Assembly: GCA_021151615.1 (NCBI GenBank) | Contig: JAGKXA010000104.1 | Coordinates: 1 to 17,969, forward strand | DNA from: Cellvibrionaceae bacterium | Lineage (GTDB): Bacteria; Pseudomonadota; Gammaproteobacteria; Pseudomonadales; Cellvibrionaceae | Direction: 5' to 3' | Length of the DNA stretch: 17,969 nucleotides | Part shown: one piece after another, positions 6,955-13,911 of the stretch | How positions within the stretch are numbered: the first letter of the stretch is position 1 | How the letters are laid out: each line of letters opens with the position of its first letter | Notes under the pieces: model-generated | The model's database searches: none | What the model was told of the DNA's origin: nothing | What the model saw: the letters and a program-made list of their open reading frames with translations, nothing else | Position numbers and translations under genes: made by a program

Positions 6955-8682
6955 TTGGACGCTACTACAATCAATAATATCTTACTGGTTGGGGCAATTC
7001 TGGTTGCCGCCAGTATCTTACTCAGTTCGATTTCTACGCGTGTCGGTATTCCTATTCTGGTTATTTTTCTTGCGGTAGGCATGATCGCTGGTGTCGATGG
7101 CCCCGGTGGAATTGTGTTTAATGATTACTCAACGGCTTACATGGTGAGTAACCTGGCGTTGGCGATTATTCTGCTGGATGGCGGTATGCGTACGCGTACC
7201 GCTACTTTCCGTGTGGCGCTCTGGCCTGCTTTGTCGCTTGCAACACTTGGCGTGGTGATTACATCGGGGTTAACCGGTATTGCCGCTGCCTGGTTGTTTG
7301 ATTTGTCATTAATCGAGGGGTTGTTGATTGGCGCCATCGTAGGTTCAACCGATGCGGCGGTGGTGTTTAATTTGTTGAATGGCAAAGGTTTGAACGAGCG
7401 GGTTGGTTCAACGCTGGAAATTGAATCGGGCAGTAATGACCCTATGGCAGTGTTCCTCACTGTCACCCTGATTGCGATGATTGCTGCTGGTCAAACCGGG
7501 TTCAGCTGGTGGGTACTGGGGAGTTTTGCGCAACAATTTGGAATTGGTATCGCGCTTGGTTTGGGCGGTGGTTGGTTGTTGTTGCAATTGATCAATCGTT
7601 TAACCATTGCCGAGGGTTTGTACCCACTGTTGGCGGTTAGTGGTGGAATTATGCTCTTCGCTCTTTCGGGCTTTCTCGGAGGGAGCGGTATTCTGACTGT
7701 GTATGTTTGTGGACTGTTGTTGGGGAATCGCCCGATTCGCAACCGCCACGGTATTTTGCATATGTTTGATGGCTTGGCTTGGTTGAGTCAGATAGGTATG
7801 TTCCTGGTGCTGGGTTTGTTATTGACTCCCAGTGACTTGCTGCCTATTGCCGTGCCTGCATTGCTATTATCGTTATGGATGATTTTGTTTGCGCGTCCGC
7901 TCTCTGTTTTTCTCGGTCTTTTGCCTTTCCGCAGTTTCAATTTTAAAGAGCGTACGTTTATTTCCTGGGTGGGCCTGCGCGGTGCCGTGCCGGTAATTTT
8001 GGCGGTGTTCCCTCTGATGGCGGGGTTGGAAAACGCACAGCTATTTTTTAACGTGGCCTTTTTTATTGTGTTGGTTTCACTGGTGGTGCAGGGAACTACC
8101 CTGGGATGGGCGGCCAAACAAGCAGGCGTAGTAGTACCCGAAACGCCGTCACCTATATCACGGGCCGGTTTGGAGATTCACGTCACCAGCCAGTGGGAAA
8201 TGTTTATTTATAAATTAGGTGCAGAAAAGTGGTGTATAGGCGCTGCATTGCGCGAATTAAAAATGCCGGGCAATACGCGCATCGCAGCATTATTTCGCGA
8301 TAAGGAATTACTCCATCCCTCGGGTAGTACCACCTTGATGGCGGGTGATATTTTGTGTGTGATCGGCCATGATTATGATCTTCCTTCGTTAGGTAAATTA
8401 TTCAGTGAAGCGCCCAAGCGCACGCTGGATGTCAGTTTTTTTGGCGACTTCATTATTCAGGGCGATGCCGAGTTGCGAGATTTGGCGATGCTTTATCGCC
8501 TGGATATGAAGGGCTATGAAGCCCACACCACGCTGGGTGAGTTAATTACCGAGATGGTTGGCGGCAAACCGGTAGTGGGTGATAAATCCGAATGGAGTGG
8601 CATGCTGTGGACTATCGCGGAAGTGGAAGGCAATAGCGTGCGCAAAGTGGGGGTTAAACCTATTGCGAAAAAGCCCGCGTAA
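6955..8682 (+). CDS. nhaP2: K+/H+ antiporter, CPA1 family (NhaP2/CvrA)
   Basis: A 575-residue inner-membrane cation/proton antiporter close to E. coli CvrA/NhaP2 (578 residues), which exports K+ in exchange for protons and helps survival at low osmolarity or high K+. Residues about 1-395 form some twelve membrane helices, with conserved family motifs NLALAIILLDGGMRT, GAIVGSTDAAVVFNLL and LEIESGSNDPMAVFLT. About 400-480 is a TrkA-C/RCK-C regulatory domain (GAALRELKMPGNTRIAALFR) and about 490-570 a CorC/HlyC-type transporter-associated domain. The start is TTG at 6955: it gives MDATTI, the same first residues as the E. coli protein, and AAAAGG lies 8-9 bases upstream. The gene is divergent from rnb, and gabD follows after 23 bases, so the two are probably cotranscribed. 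The stop is TAA. Confidence 0.93.
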   Translation: MDATTINNILLVGAILVAASILLSSISTRVGIPILVIFLAVGMIAGVDGPGGIVFNDYSTAYMVSNLALAIILLDGGMRTRTATFRVALWPALSLATLGVVITSGLTGIAAAWLFDLSLIEGLLIGAIVGSTDAAVVFNLLNGKGLNERVGSTLEIESGSNDPMAVFLTVTLIAMIAAGQTGFSWWVLGSFAQQFGIGIALGLGGGWLLLQLINRLTIAEGLYPLLAVSGGIMLFALSGFLGGSGILTVYVCGLLLGNRPIRNRHGILHMFDGLAWLSQIGMFLVLGLLLTPSDLLPIAVPALLLSLWMILFARPLSVFLGLLPFRSFNFKERTFISWVGLRGAVPVILAVFPLMAGLENAQLFFNVAFFIVLVSLVVQGTTLGWAAKQAGVVVPETPSPISRAGLEIHVTSQWEMFIYKLGAEKWCIGAALRELKMPGNTRIAALFRDKELLHPSGSTTLMAGDILCVIGHDYDLPSLGKLFSEAPKRTLDVSFFGDFIIQGDAELRDLAMLYRLDMKGYEAHTTLGELITEMVGGKPVVGDKSEWSGMLWTIAEVEGNSVRKVGVKPIAKKPA

Positions 8683-8705
8683 ATCTTTTTGGAAACCTGT
8701 TGGCC

Positions 8706-10178
8706 ATGGTTGCGAATTACTCATCCCTCATAAAGAACAAGTTGTTAATTGATGGTAATTGGTGTTCATCTACCGATGAAAAAACCTTTGCTGTAGTTAA
8801 TCCGGCTACGGGTGAATTGATTGCTCAGGTTGCTGATGCAGCTCCCGCTGATGCCGAGCGAGCCGTAGCTTCAGCAGTGCGTGCGCAAATTGGCTGGACG
8901 GAAAAAACAGCAAATGAGCGCAGCCGTTTATTGCGTTGCTGGTTTGATCTGGTCATGCAGAATCAGGAAGCTCTCGCGCAGTTGCTGACGCTTGAGCAAG
9001 GTAAACCTTTAGCAGAAGCGCGCGGTGAAATTGCCTATGGTGCAAGTTACATCGAATGGTTTGCAGAAGAAGCCAAGCGTATTTATGGCGATGTAATTCC
9101 GCCGTTAGTGAATAGCCAAAGACTTTACGTGATTAAACAACCGGTGGGAGTGGTTGCAACTATTACCCCCTGGAATTTTCCTTGTGCCATGCTTGCGCGC
9201 AAGCTGGCTCCGGCATTAGCAGCAGGTTGTGTGGTCGTTGCCAAGCCTGCGGCAGAAACCCCCTTGTCTGCATTGGCATTAGGGCAGCTTGCATTGGAGG
9301 CGGGTATTCCCGCTGGTGTAATCAACATATTACCTTCAACGCAAGCGCAGGCAATTGGAGAGGTATTCACATCCGATAGCCAAGTGCGAAAATTGTCTTT
9401 TACAGGATCAACCGCAGTGGGCAAAAAATTAATTGCCCAATGTGCACCTGATGTAAAACGCATAACCCTGGAGCTTGGAGGAAATGCGCCCTTTATTGTG
9501 TTTGAGGATGCGGATCTGGATGCGGCAGCAATGGGTGCAATGGCTTCCAGGTTTCGCAATGCGGGACAAACTTGTGTCTGCGCCAATCGCTTTTATATTC
9601 ACCAATCTATCTACGATGTATTCTGTCAAAAACTCACAGCAGCTATGCAAGCACTCAAACTGGGCAATGGCTTCGCCGATGAAGTGACTATCGGGCCATT
9701 AATTTCTTCGCGCGCCAAAGAAAAGGTGCAGGGCTTTGTGGATGATGCTGTGCATCGTGGTGCGCGGATCGCTTATCAAGCGGCTGTTCAACTCCCTGCG
9801 GCTGAGTCGTTTGCACAAGGTAATTTTTTCCCACCCACCTTGTTGGTCAATGTTCCGCAAGATGCACGCCTCGCGTGCGAAGAAATTTTTGGGCCAGTGG
9901 CTGGTTTGATTCGTTTTGCCACGGAGGAGCAGGCGATCCGGTTGGCCAATACTTCGGAATATGGTTTGGCCGCCTATGTTTACACACGCGATGCGAATCG
10001 TATCAAGCGTCTATCAGAACAATTGCAAGCGGGTATGCTTGGAATTAATACCGGTGTGATCTCCAATGCAGCGGCACCTTTTGGGGGTATTAAACAATCC
10101 GGCTGGGGGCGAGAAGGTTCACACTATGGATTAGATGATTACCTTGATATCAAGTATCTTTGCGAAGCATTTTCCTGA
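8706..10178 (+). CDS. gabD: NADP+-dependent succinate-semialdehyde dehydrogenase
   Basis: A 490-residue aldehyde dehydrogenase that oxidises succinate semialdehyde to succinate, the last step of the GABA shunt; close relatives also use glutarate semialdehyde. It aligns along its whole length with E. coli GabD: LTLEQGKPLAEARGEI, ITPWNFPCAMLARK, KLSFTGSTAVGKKL and NAGQTCVCANR. The catalytic pair is Glu256 (LELGGN) and Cys290 (GQTCVC), close to Glu254/Cys288 in E. coli GabD. The C-terminal segment (APFGGIKQSGWGREGSHYG, then DDYLDIKYLC) is diagnostic for the GabD group. ATG at 8706 was chosen because GGAA lies 11 bases upstream; TTG at 8700 is possible. No gabT, gabP or regulator is nearby; the gene follows the antiporter by 23 bases. 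The stop is TGA. Confidence 0.92.
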   Translation: MVANYSSLIKNKLLIDGNWCSSTDEKTFAVVNPATGELIAQVADAAPADAERAVASAVRAQIGWTEKTANERSRLLRCWFDLVMQNQEALAQLLTLEQGKPLAEARGEIAYGASYIEWFAEEAKRIYGDVIPPLVNSQRLYVIKQPVGVVATITPWNFPCAMLARKLAPALAAGCVVVAKPAAETPLSALALGQLALEAGIPAGVINILPSTQAQAIGEVFTSDSQVRKLSFTGSTAVGKKLIAQCAPDVKRITLELGGNAPFIVFEDADLDAAAMGAMASRFRNAGQTCVCANRFYIHQSIYDVFCQKLTAAMQALKLGNGFADEVTIGPLISSRAKEKVQGFVDDAVHRGARIAYQAAVQLPAAESFAQGNFFPPTLLVNVPQDARLACEEIFGPVAGLIRFATEEQAIRLANTSEYGLAAYVYTRDANRIKRLSEQLQAGMLGINTGVISNAAAPFGGIKQSGWGREGSHYGLDDYLDIKYLCEAFS

Positions 10179-10194
10179 ATATTGGTTGTTTCTG

Positions 10195-10218
10195 TCTGAG
10201 TATTTATCTGAGTATTAA
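10195..10218 (+). repeat. 12-bp direct repeat upstream of the chemoreceptor gene
   Basis: TCTGAGTATTTA at 10195-10206 is followed immediately by TCTGAGTATTAA at 10207-10218, 11 of 12 positions identical. It lies in the 148-base gap between gabD and the chemoreceptor. It could be a regulator site or chance. A weak hairpin GCAAAT/ATTTGC (10244-10260) follows, without a T-run. Confidence 0.45.
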
Positions 10219-10326
10219 TACCTGATTGGTGCCTTACAACGGGGCAAATTTTTCATTTGCGACTAAACTTTCAGTAGCAGCACAACCTGCTGGAATTTGA
10301 TACGTTGATAGCAAATGAGGTATGCC

Positions 10327-11967
10327 ATGTTATCCTGGTACGAGGGATTAAGCTTGCGTTGGAAGCTCAGGCTTCCACTGTTATTGTTAGTAATACTGGT
10401 GTTGTACATGGGAGTCCATGCGATTGGCACCAGTCGTCTTCTTGGGGGAAATGCCGAGGCAATTGCCAAAGTAAACCTGCCCGAAATTCAATTGTTAATT
10501 CAAGCCGACCGTGATTTGTATCAGGCATTGACTGCTGAGCGAGCGCTGTTACAGGTTGATTCCAGCCAGCATAGTGCGCTAATCACCGAGCAGGCCGATA
10601 ATGCCAAACAGGCGCAGGATCGGGTTTATCAGTCGCTTGAACTTTCTAATACGTCTACTCCTGCCGAGCGCGAAGAATTCACACGGCGTTATAGCGCCTG
10701 GAAAGCCCTGGCGGATGATGTGATCAATAATGCACGTCTGAACGACGAAATGAGTAAGGCTGCCGCGTTGCAAAAATCTTACGGTACCGCATCTGCGGCC
10801 TTCCAGCATTTGCGTGATTATATTGATGAGTTGCAGGAGGGACGCTTGGTGTATGTGAATGAGTACACGCAAGAGATTGATCACAACTTGACAAGCAGTT
10901 CGCAACAATTACTAGCGATTGTTGTTATTGCAACGGCGGTGAGTTTGTTGGCTGCGTTTTTCCTTCCTTTATTAGTTGCTAATCAAGTGCGTGGAATCAG
11001 TGATCGCATTCAGAATATTGCCGAAGGCGATGGCGATCTCACCATTCGTGTGCCGGTGACGACGAACGATGAGCTGGGTGAATTATCTAAGCATGTGAAT
11101 GTGTTTATGGAAAAGCTGCAGCGCATTATTGCCTGCGTGCTGCAAAACACCAATGAGGTTTCCAAAGCGGCTGAATCGCTACTGAGCGTATCCAGCAGTA
11201 GCCAGAAAGCTGCCGATGAACAATGCCACGCAATTACTATGGTGGTCACTGCAGTCAATGAATTGACCATGGCGATTCAGGAGGTTGCACGCAACACTAG
11301 CAGCACTGCGCAAAATACCAAGGATGCCACAGAAATTACCGAGGCTGGGCAGGAACGCATTCGCGTAGCAGTTGAGCATGTGCAGGGGCTGGCAACACGT
11401 ATTCACGAAACCGCTGAATTTATGTCAAAGCTGGAGGGGGAAGCAAAAAATGTTACCTCGGTGATTGATGTGATTCGTGGTGTTGCCGAACAAACCAATT
11501 TACTGGCTTTGAATGCCGCCATTGAGGCGGCGCGCGCCGGCGAGCAAGGTAGAGGTTTTGCGGTAGTGGCTGACGAGGTGCGAACGCTCGCAAGCAGAAC
11601 ACAGCAGTCCACTGGCGATATTCAGGGGATGCTCGGTAAATTGCAGTCGGGAGTTCAGCACGCTGTTAATGCGATGGGTAATAGCGAAGTGCTCACGCAC
11701 GACGCGGTAACGTCGGCAAGTGATGCAGGCAATTCGTTATCCAGTATTAGTTCTGCGGTAAGAGAAATCGCCGATATGACTACGCAAATTGCAACCGCTG
11801 CAGAAGAGCAAAGTTCGGTAACTTCGGAAATTGACAAAAATCTTGTACAGATTAATACGCTCGCGATGAACACAGCTGAAGGTGCTTCCAAAACGGCTAT
11901 GGAAAGTCAGCGTTTGAATCAGTTGTCGATTCAATTGCGACAGCTTGTTGGGCAATTTAAAGTTTAA
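10327..11967 (+). CDS. Methyl-accepting chemotaxis protein
   Basis: A 546-residue transmembrane chemoreceptor that would signal through CheA/CheW to the flagellar motor. Topology: TM1 about 15-33 (LRLPLLLLVILVLYMGV), a periplasmic sensor of about 160 residues that looks all-helical (possibly a four-helix bundle), and TM2 about 195-217 (LLAIVVIATAVSLLAAFFLP). A HAMP domain spans about 218-270 (NIAEGDGDLTIRVPVTTNDELG), then the coiled-coil signalling domain. The conserved hairpin tip is EQTNLLALNAAIEAARAGEQ at about 388-407, followed by GRGFAVVADEVR. There is no C-terminal NWETF-type pentapeptide, so CheR/CheB tethering is not expected. ATG at 10327 is preferred over ATG at 10315 because GAGG lies 6 bases before it. 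The ligand cannot be told from sequence. No che genes are nearby. The stop is TAA. Confidence 0.93.
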   Translation: MLSWYEGLSLRWKLRLPLLLLVILVLYMGVHAIGTSRLLGGNAEAIAKVNLPEIQLLIQADRDLYQALTAERALLQVDSSQHSALITEQADNAKQAQDRVYQSLELSNTSTPAEREEFTRRYSAWKALADDVINNARLNDEMSKAAALQKSYGTASAAFQHLRDYIDELQEGRLVYVNEYTQEIDHNLTSSSQQLLAIVVIATAVSLLAAFFLPLLVANQVRGISDRIQNIAEGDGDLTIRVPVTTNDELGELSKHVNVFMEKLQRIIACVLQNTNEVSKAAESLLSVSSSSQKAADEQCHAITMVVTAVNELTMAIQEVARNTSSTAQNTKDATEITEAGQERIRVAVEHVQGLATRIHETAEFMSKLEGEAKNVTSVIDVIRGVAEQTNLLALNAAIEAARAGEQGRGFAVVADEVRTLASRTQQSTGDIQGMLGKLQSGVQHAVNAMGNSEVLTHDAVTSASDAGNSLSSISSAVREIADMTTQIATAAEEQSSVTSEIDKNLVQINTLAMNTAEGASKTAMESQRLNQLSIQLRQLVGQFKV

Positions 11968-12053
11968 TTGCTTTGAACAGTGATCCTTAATTATTACGAA
12001 TCCGCATTCTGAACAAGCGGCTGTTGTTAAAAATCACTAAGTGCTAAATACGG

Positions 12054-12090
12054 TTGCCCGTGTTAAATCTGGCCGCGGGCAATGTTTTCT
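12054..12090 (+). terminator. Possible terminator of the chemoreceptor gene
   Basis: TTGCCCG (12054-12060) pairs with CGGGCAA (12076-12082) around a 15-base loop, followed by TGTTTTCTT. The stem is perfect, but the loop is long and the T-run is broken, so this is a moderate call. It lies 86 bases after the chemoreceptor stop. Confidence 0.45.
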
Positions 12091-12101
12091 TAATTGCTGG
12101 G

Positions 12102-12299
12102 TTACTTCGGCTTCACATTTTGCGTCAGTCGTTGTTCCAGAGTTTGAGCATCCAACATTTTAGGCGTACTGATAATCTGTTGAACATTTGGGCATAAAAA
12201 CTGCGCCTTACTCAATTGGATGGTGCGGCCAACTTTTCGGGCGAAGTTCAGTTGAATGCATTTATTGATTAATTTTTTAGGTTTGAGAAGTTTGGTAAC
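12102..12299 (-). other. Unexplained 65-codon open stretch after the mannanase gene
   Basis: In the 301-base convergent gap (11968-12268) one minus-strand frame is open from just after a TGA (12300-12302), inside the 3' end of the GH26 gene, to a TAA at 12102-12104. It encodes 65 residues including KAQFLCPNVQQIISTPKM and ends LTQNVKPK. There is no ATG or GTG early in the frame; the only reasonable start is TTG at 12215, with no ribosome site, which would give 37 residues. I do not recognise the sequence. It may be a gene remnant or chance. Confidence 0.2.
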
Positions 12300-13657
12300 T
12301 CATCCTGCGTAATCATATTCGTGTGATTGTAAACCTTGGTTTTGTGCGCGTTGGTGTTGTAATACTCGCCACTCCAGAAATTGTCTTTATGGGTTGTTGA
12401 CTCCAATGTGGCTTCATTAAAGTTGCCATCATTCCAAGTCATAAACCATAACCACCAAGCACCATCATTTGCTATTTTATCCGGGTCTGGAATATAACTG
12501 TTTTCACTCAGGGCAATTAACTTGGCTTCGGCAGAATATTTGCTGGCTTGGGTGTAAGTGCTCAGTTGTGATTTGTAGGTTTTATTATCGCTACCGTCAT
12601 AAATGTCGTGACTTGTTACATCGACTACATCATCACCTGGAAACCATGCGGCACTTTGACCATTCCAAACCCACAACAAATTATGCAAACCATGGTAATT
12701 CACAAGGCGGTCATAAATGTGCCTCCACAATAAAATTTGTGCAAAAGCTTGTGGTGCGCCGTCGGTTCGAGTACGTCCCCACCAGAACCAGCCGTCGCCA
12801 TTATTGCCTGATGCTTCGTGTAGCGGACGCCACAAAACTGTAACGCCTGCGTCATTTAATTTTTTCAACTCTGTTGCGATTAAATCTATCCCGGTATTAA
12901 TTTGTGTGTAGGCAGTGCTATTAGAATCCAGTGCACCATCCTTAACGGGAATTTGAAAAGCGGTGTCCTTGGTATAAAACTGCGCATTGTTGACGTCACT
13001 CGTATTTAATTTAGATGGGTCGCGCCAGTGCCAGGAGAAGGTTACCAGGCCGCCTTTATTGGCATAAGCGATGGCCTCGTCCGTTTGCTTAACTCCCTCA
13101 ACCCAACTTGCCGTCATGCCGTAGTTCATAAAGTCATAACCCATTAGGGCAGGGTATTTACCAGTGTCTCTATGGACGCGCTCGGCCATGTCTATACCAT
13201 CTTTCCAGGTTAAATCTTGCTGCCCGGTAAGGGTCGATTTGCCCTGAATACTGCGCAGATAGGTATAAATTGCGCGGGTTTTAGTGGTTGCATTAGCATC
13301 AACTGGTGCGACTCGGCCAGCGATTGTAGGCAAGCCTGTGCGGTTCGCTGGGCAAAAACTGGTGGCTATGCAATAGCTGCCATTTTCAAAAGCCCAACCA
13401 GTCTGATTTTGGCTGCACACAGGCCATGATTTTCCATCAACGTGACAGCTTTGGGCGATGGCAGCACTTGAGCTGCTAACTGATGTTGAGGTGCTGGATG
13501 AGGTGCTGGAAATTAAGGGACTGCTGCTAGAAGTTGTTTTGCTGCTTACTGCCGCCGGTGTTGAATTGTTATTTCCGCCTCCACCTCCACCGCAGGCTGA
13601 AAAGGTCAAACTAATACCTATGACAAGGGGGATTGCCAGTAATCTTGAATGCTTCAT
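12269..13657 (-). CDS. Lipoprotein endo-beta-1,4-mannanase, GH26, with CBM10-like module
   Basis: A 462-residue secreted enzyme predicted to cut beta-1,4-mannan. The signal peptide ends in a lipobox (FSAC, Cys22); the following glycines, with no Asp at +2, suggest outer-membrane anchoring. Residues 23-70 are a Gly then Ser/Thr-rich linker. Residues 71-102 have the four-Cys pattern of a CBM10 cellulose-binding module (CHVDGKSWPVC, GWAFENGSYC, then C102). The GH26 domain (about 125-460) has the acid/base Glu281 in WRPLHEASG followed by WFWWGR, and the probable nucleophile Glu385 in LIALSENSYIPDP. GGAG lies 5 bases before the ATG. Two LacI-type palindromes lie upstream. The gene stands alone, with the chemoreceptor converging on it and prfB diverging. 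It resembles Cellvibrio Man26 enzymes; which one cannot be decided here. No clear own terminator is visible. The stop is TAA. Confidence 0.92.
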   Translation of the reverse strand: MKHSRLLAIPLVIGISLTFSACGGGGGGNNNSTPAAVSSKTTSSSSPLISSTSSSTSTSVSSSSAAIAQSCHVDGKSWPVCSQNQTGWAFENGSYCIATSFCPANRTGLPTIAGRVAPVDANATTKTRAIYTYLRSIQGKSTLTGQQDLTWKDGIDMAERVHRDTGKYPALMGYDFMNYGMTASWVEGVKQTDEAIAYANKGGLVTFSWHWRDPSKLNTSDVNNAQFYTKDTAFQIPVKDGALDSNSTAYTQINTGIDLIATELKKLNDAGVTVLWRPLHEASGNNGDGWFWWGRTRTDGAPQAFAQILLWRHIYDRLVNYHGLHNLLWVWNGQSAAWFPGDDVVDVTSHDIYDGSDNKTYKSQLSTYTQASKYSAEAKLIALSENSYIPDPDKIANDGAWWLWFMTWNDGNFNEATLESTTHKDNFWSGEYYNTNAHKTKVYNHTNMITQDELPNFSNLKN

Positions 13658-13714
13658 TGGGGCTCCAGGCTTTTTATGCTTATCGATGAGTGGCCGGCGT
13701 CATTATGAATTCGT

Positions 13715-13726
13715 GTAACCGGTTAC
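13715..13726. promoter_or_regulatory. Operator-like palindrome 1 upstream of the mannanase gene
   Basis: GTAACCGGTTAC is a perfect 12-bp palindrome with a central CCGG, 58 bases before the mannanase start. This form, with central CG and TGTAACC arms, is typical of operators bound by LacI-family sugar regulators. A second related site lies 29 bp away, centre to centre. The regulator is not in the window. Confidence 0.6.
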
Positions 13727-13742
13727 TGCCGGAGTATATAGA

Positions 13743-13756
13743 TGTAACCGTTTTCA
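13743..13756. promoter_or_regulatory. Operator-like site 2 upstream of the mannanase gene
   Basis: TGTAACCGTTTTCA shares the half-site TGTAACCG exactly with site 1; the other half (TGAAAACG on the opposite strand) is degenerate. A possible -10 (TATACT on the minus strand, 13738-13733) lies between the two sites, but no matching -35 was found, so the mannanase promoter is not firmly placed. Confidence 0.5.
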
Positions 13757-13832
13757 AGGAAGTGTGTCGCAAGAATAATCCTAGGGGCGCTGCTTTCTGG
13801 CGGTGATTGTTATATTCACCATGGGTAGTGAT

Positions 13833-13861
13833 TTGGCCTGAGAGTGCATCTCATGTAGAAT
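13833..13861 (+). promoter_or_regulatory. Probable sigma70 promoter of prfB-lysS
   Basis: TTGGCC (13833-13838) and TAGAAT (13856-13861) are spaced by 17 bp and followed by a GCGCGCC start region, so transcription should begin near 13868. This leaves a short leader with a small hairpin GCCTG-TTT-CAGGC (13880-13892) before the candidate prfB starts. The position matters because it excludes translation from starts upstream of about 13868. Confidence 0.6.
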
Positions 13862-13911
13862 GCGCGCCTCGATTTTCCTGCCTGTTTCAGGCTAAAACCC
13901 AATTAGATTGC

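Noticed and set aside
10262..10290. TAAACTTT resembling the -35 of a sigma28 flagellar promoter ahead of the chemoreceptor.
   Set aside because: No GCCGATAA-like -10 follows at the required spacing.
13807..13911. N-terminal extension of RF2 back to TTG at 13807.
   Set aside because: It crosses the -35/-10 promoter and the residues (MLYSPWVVIWPESASHVE) bear no likeness to RF2 N-termini.
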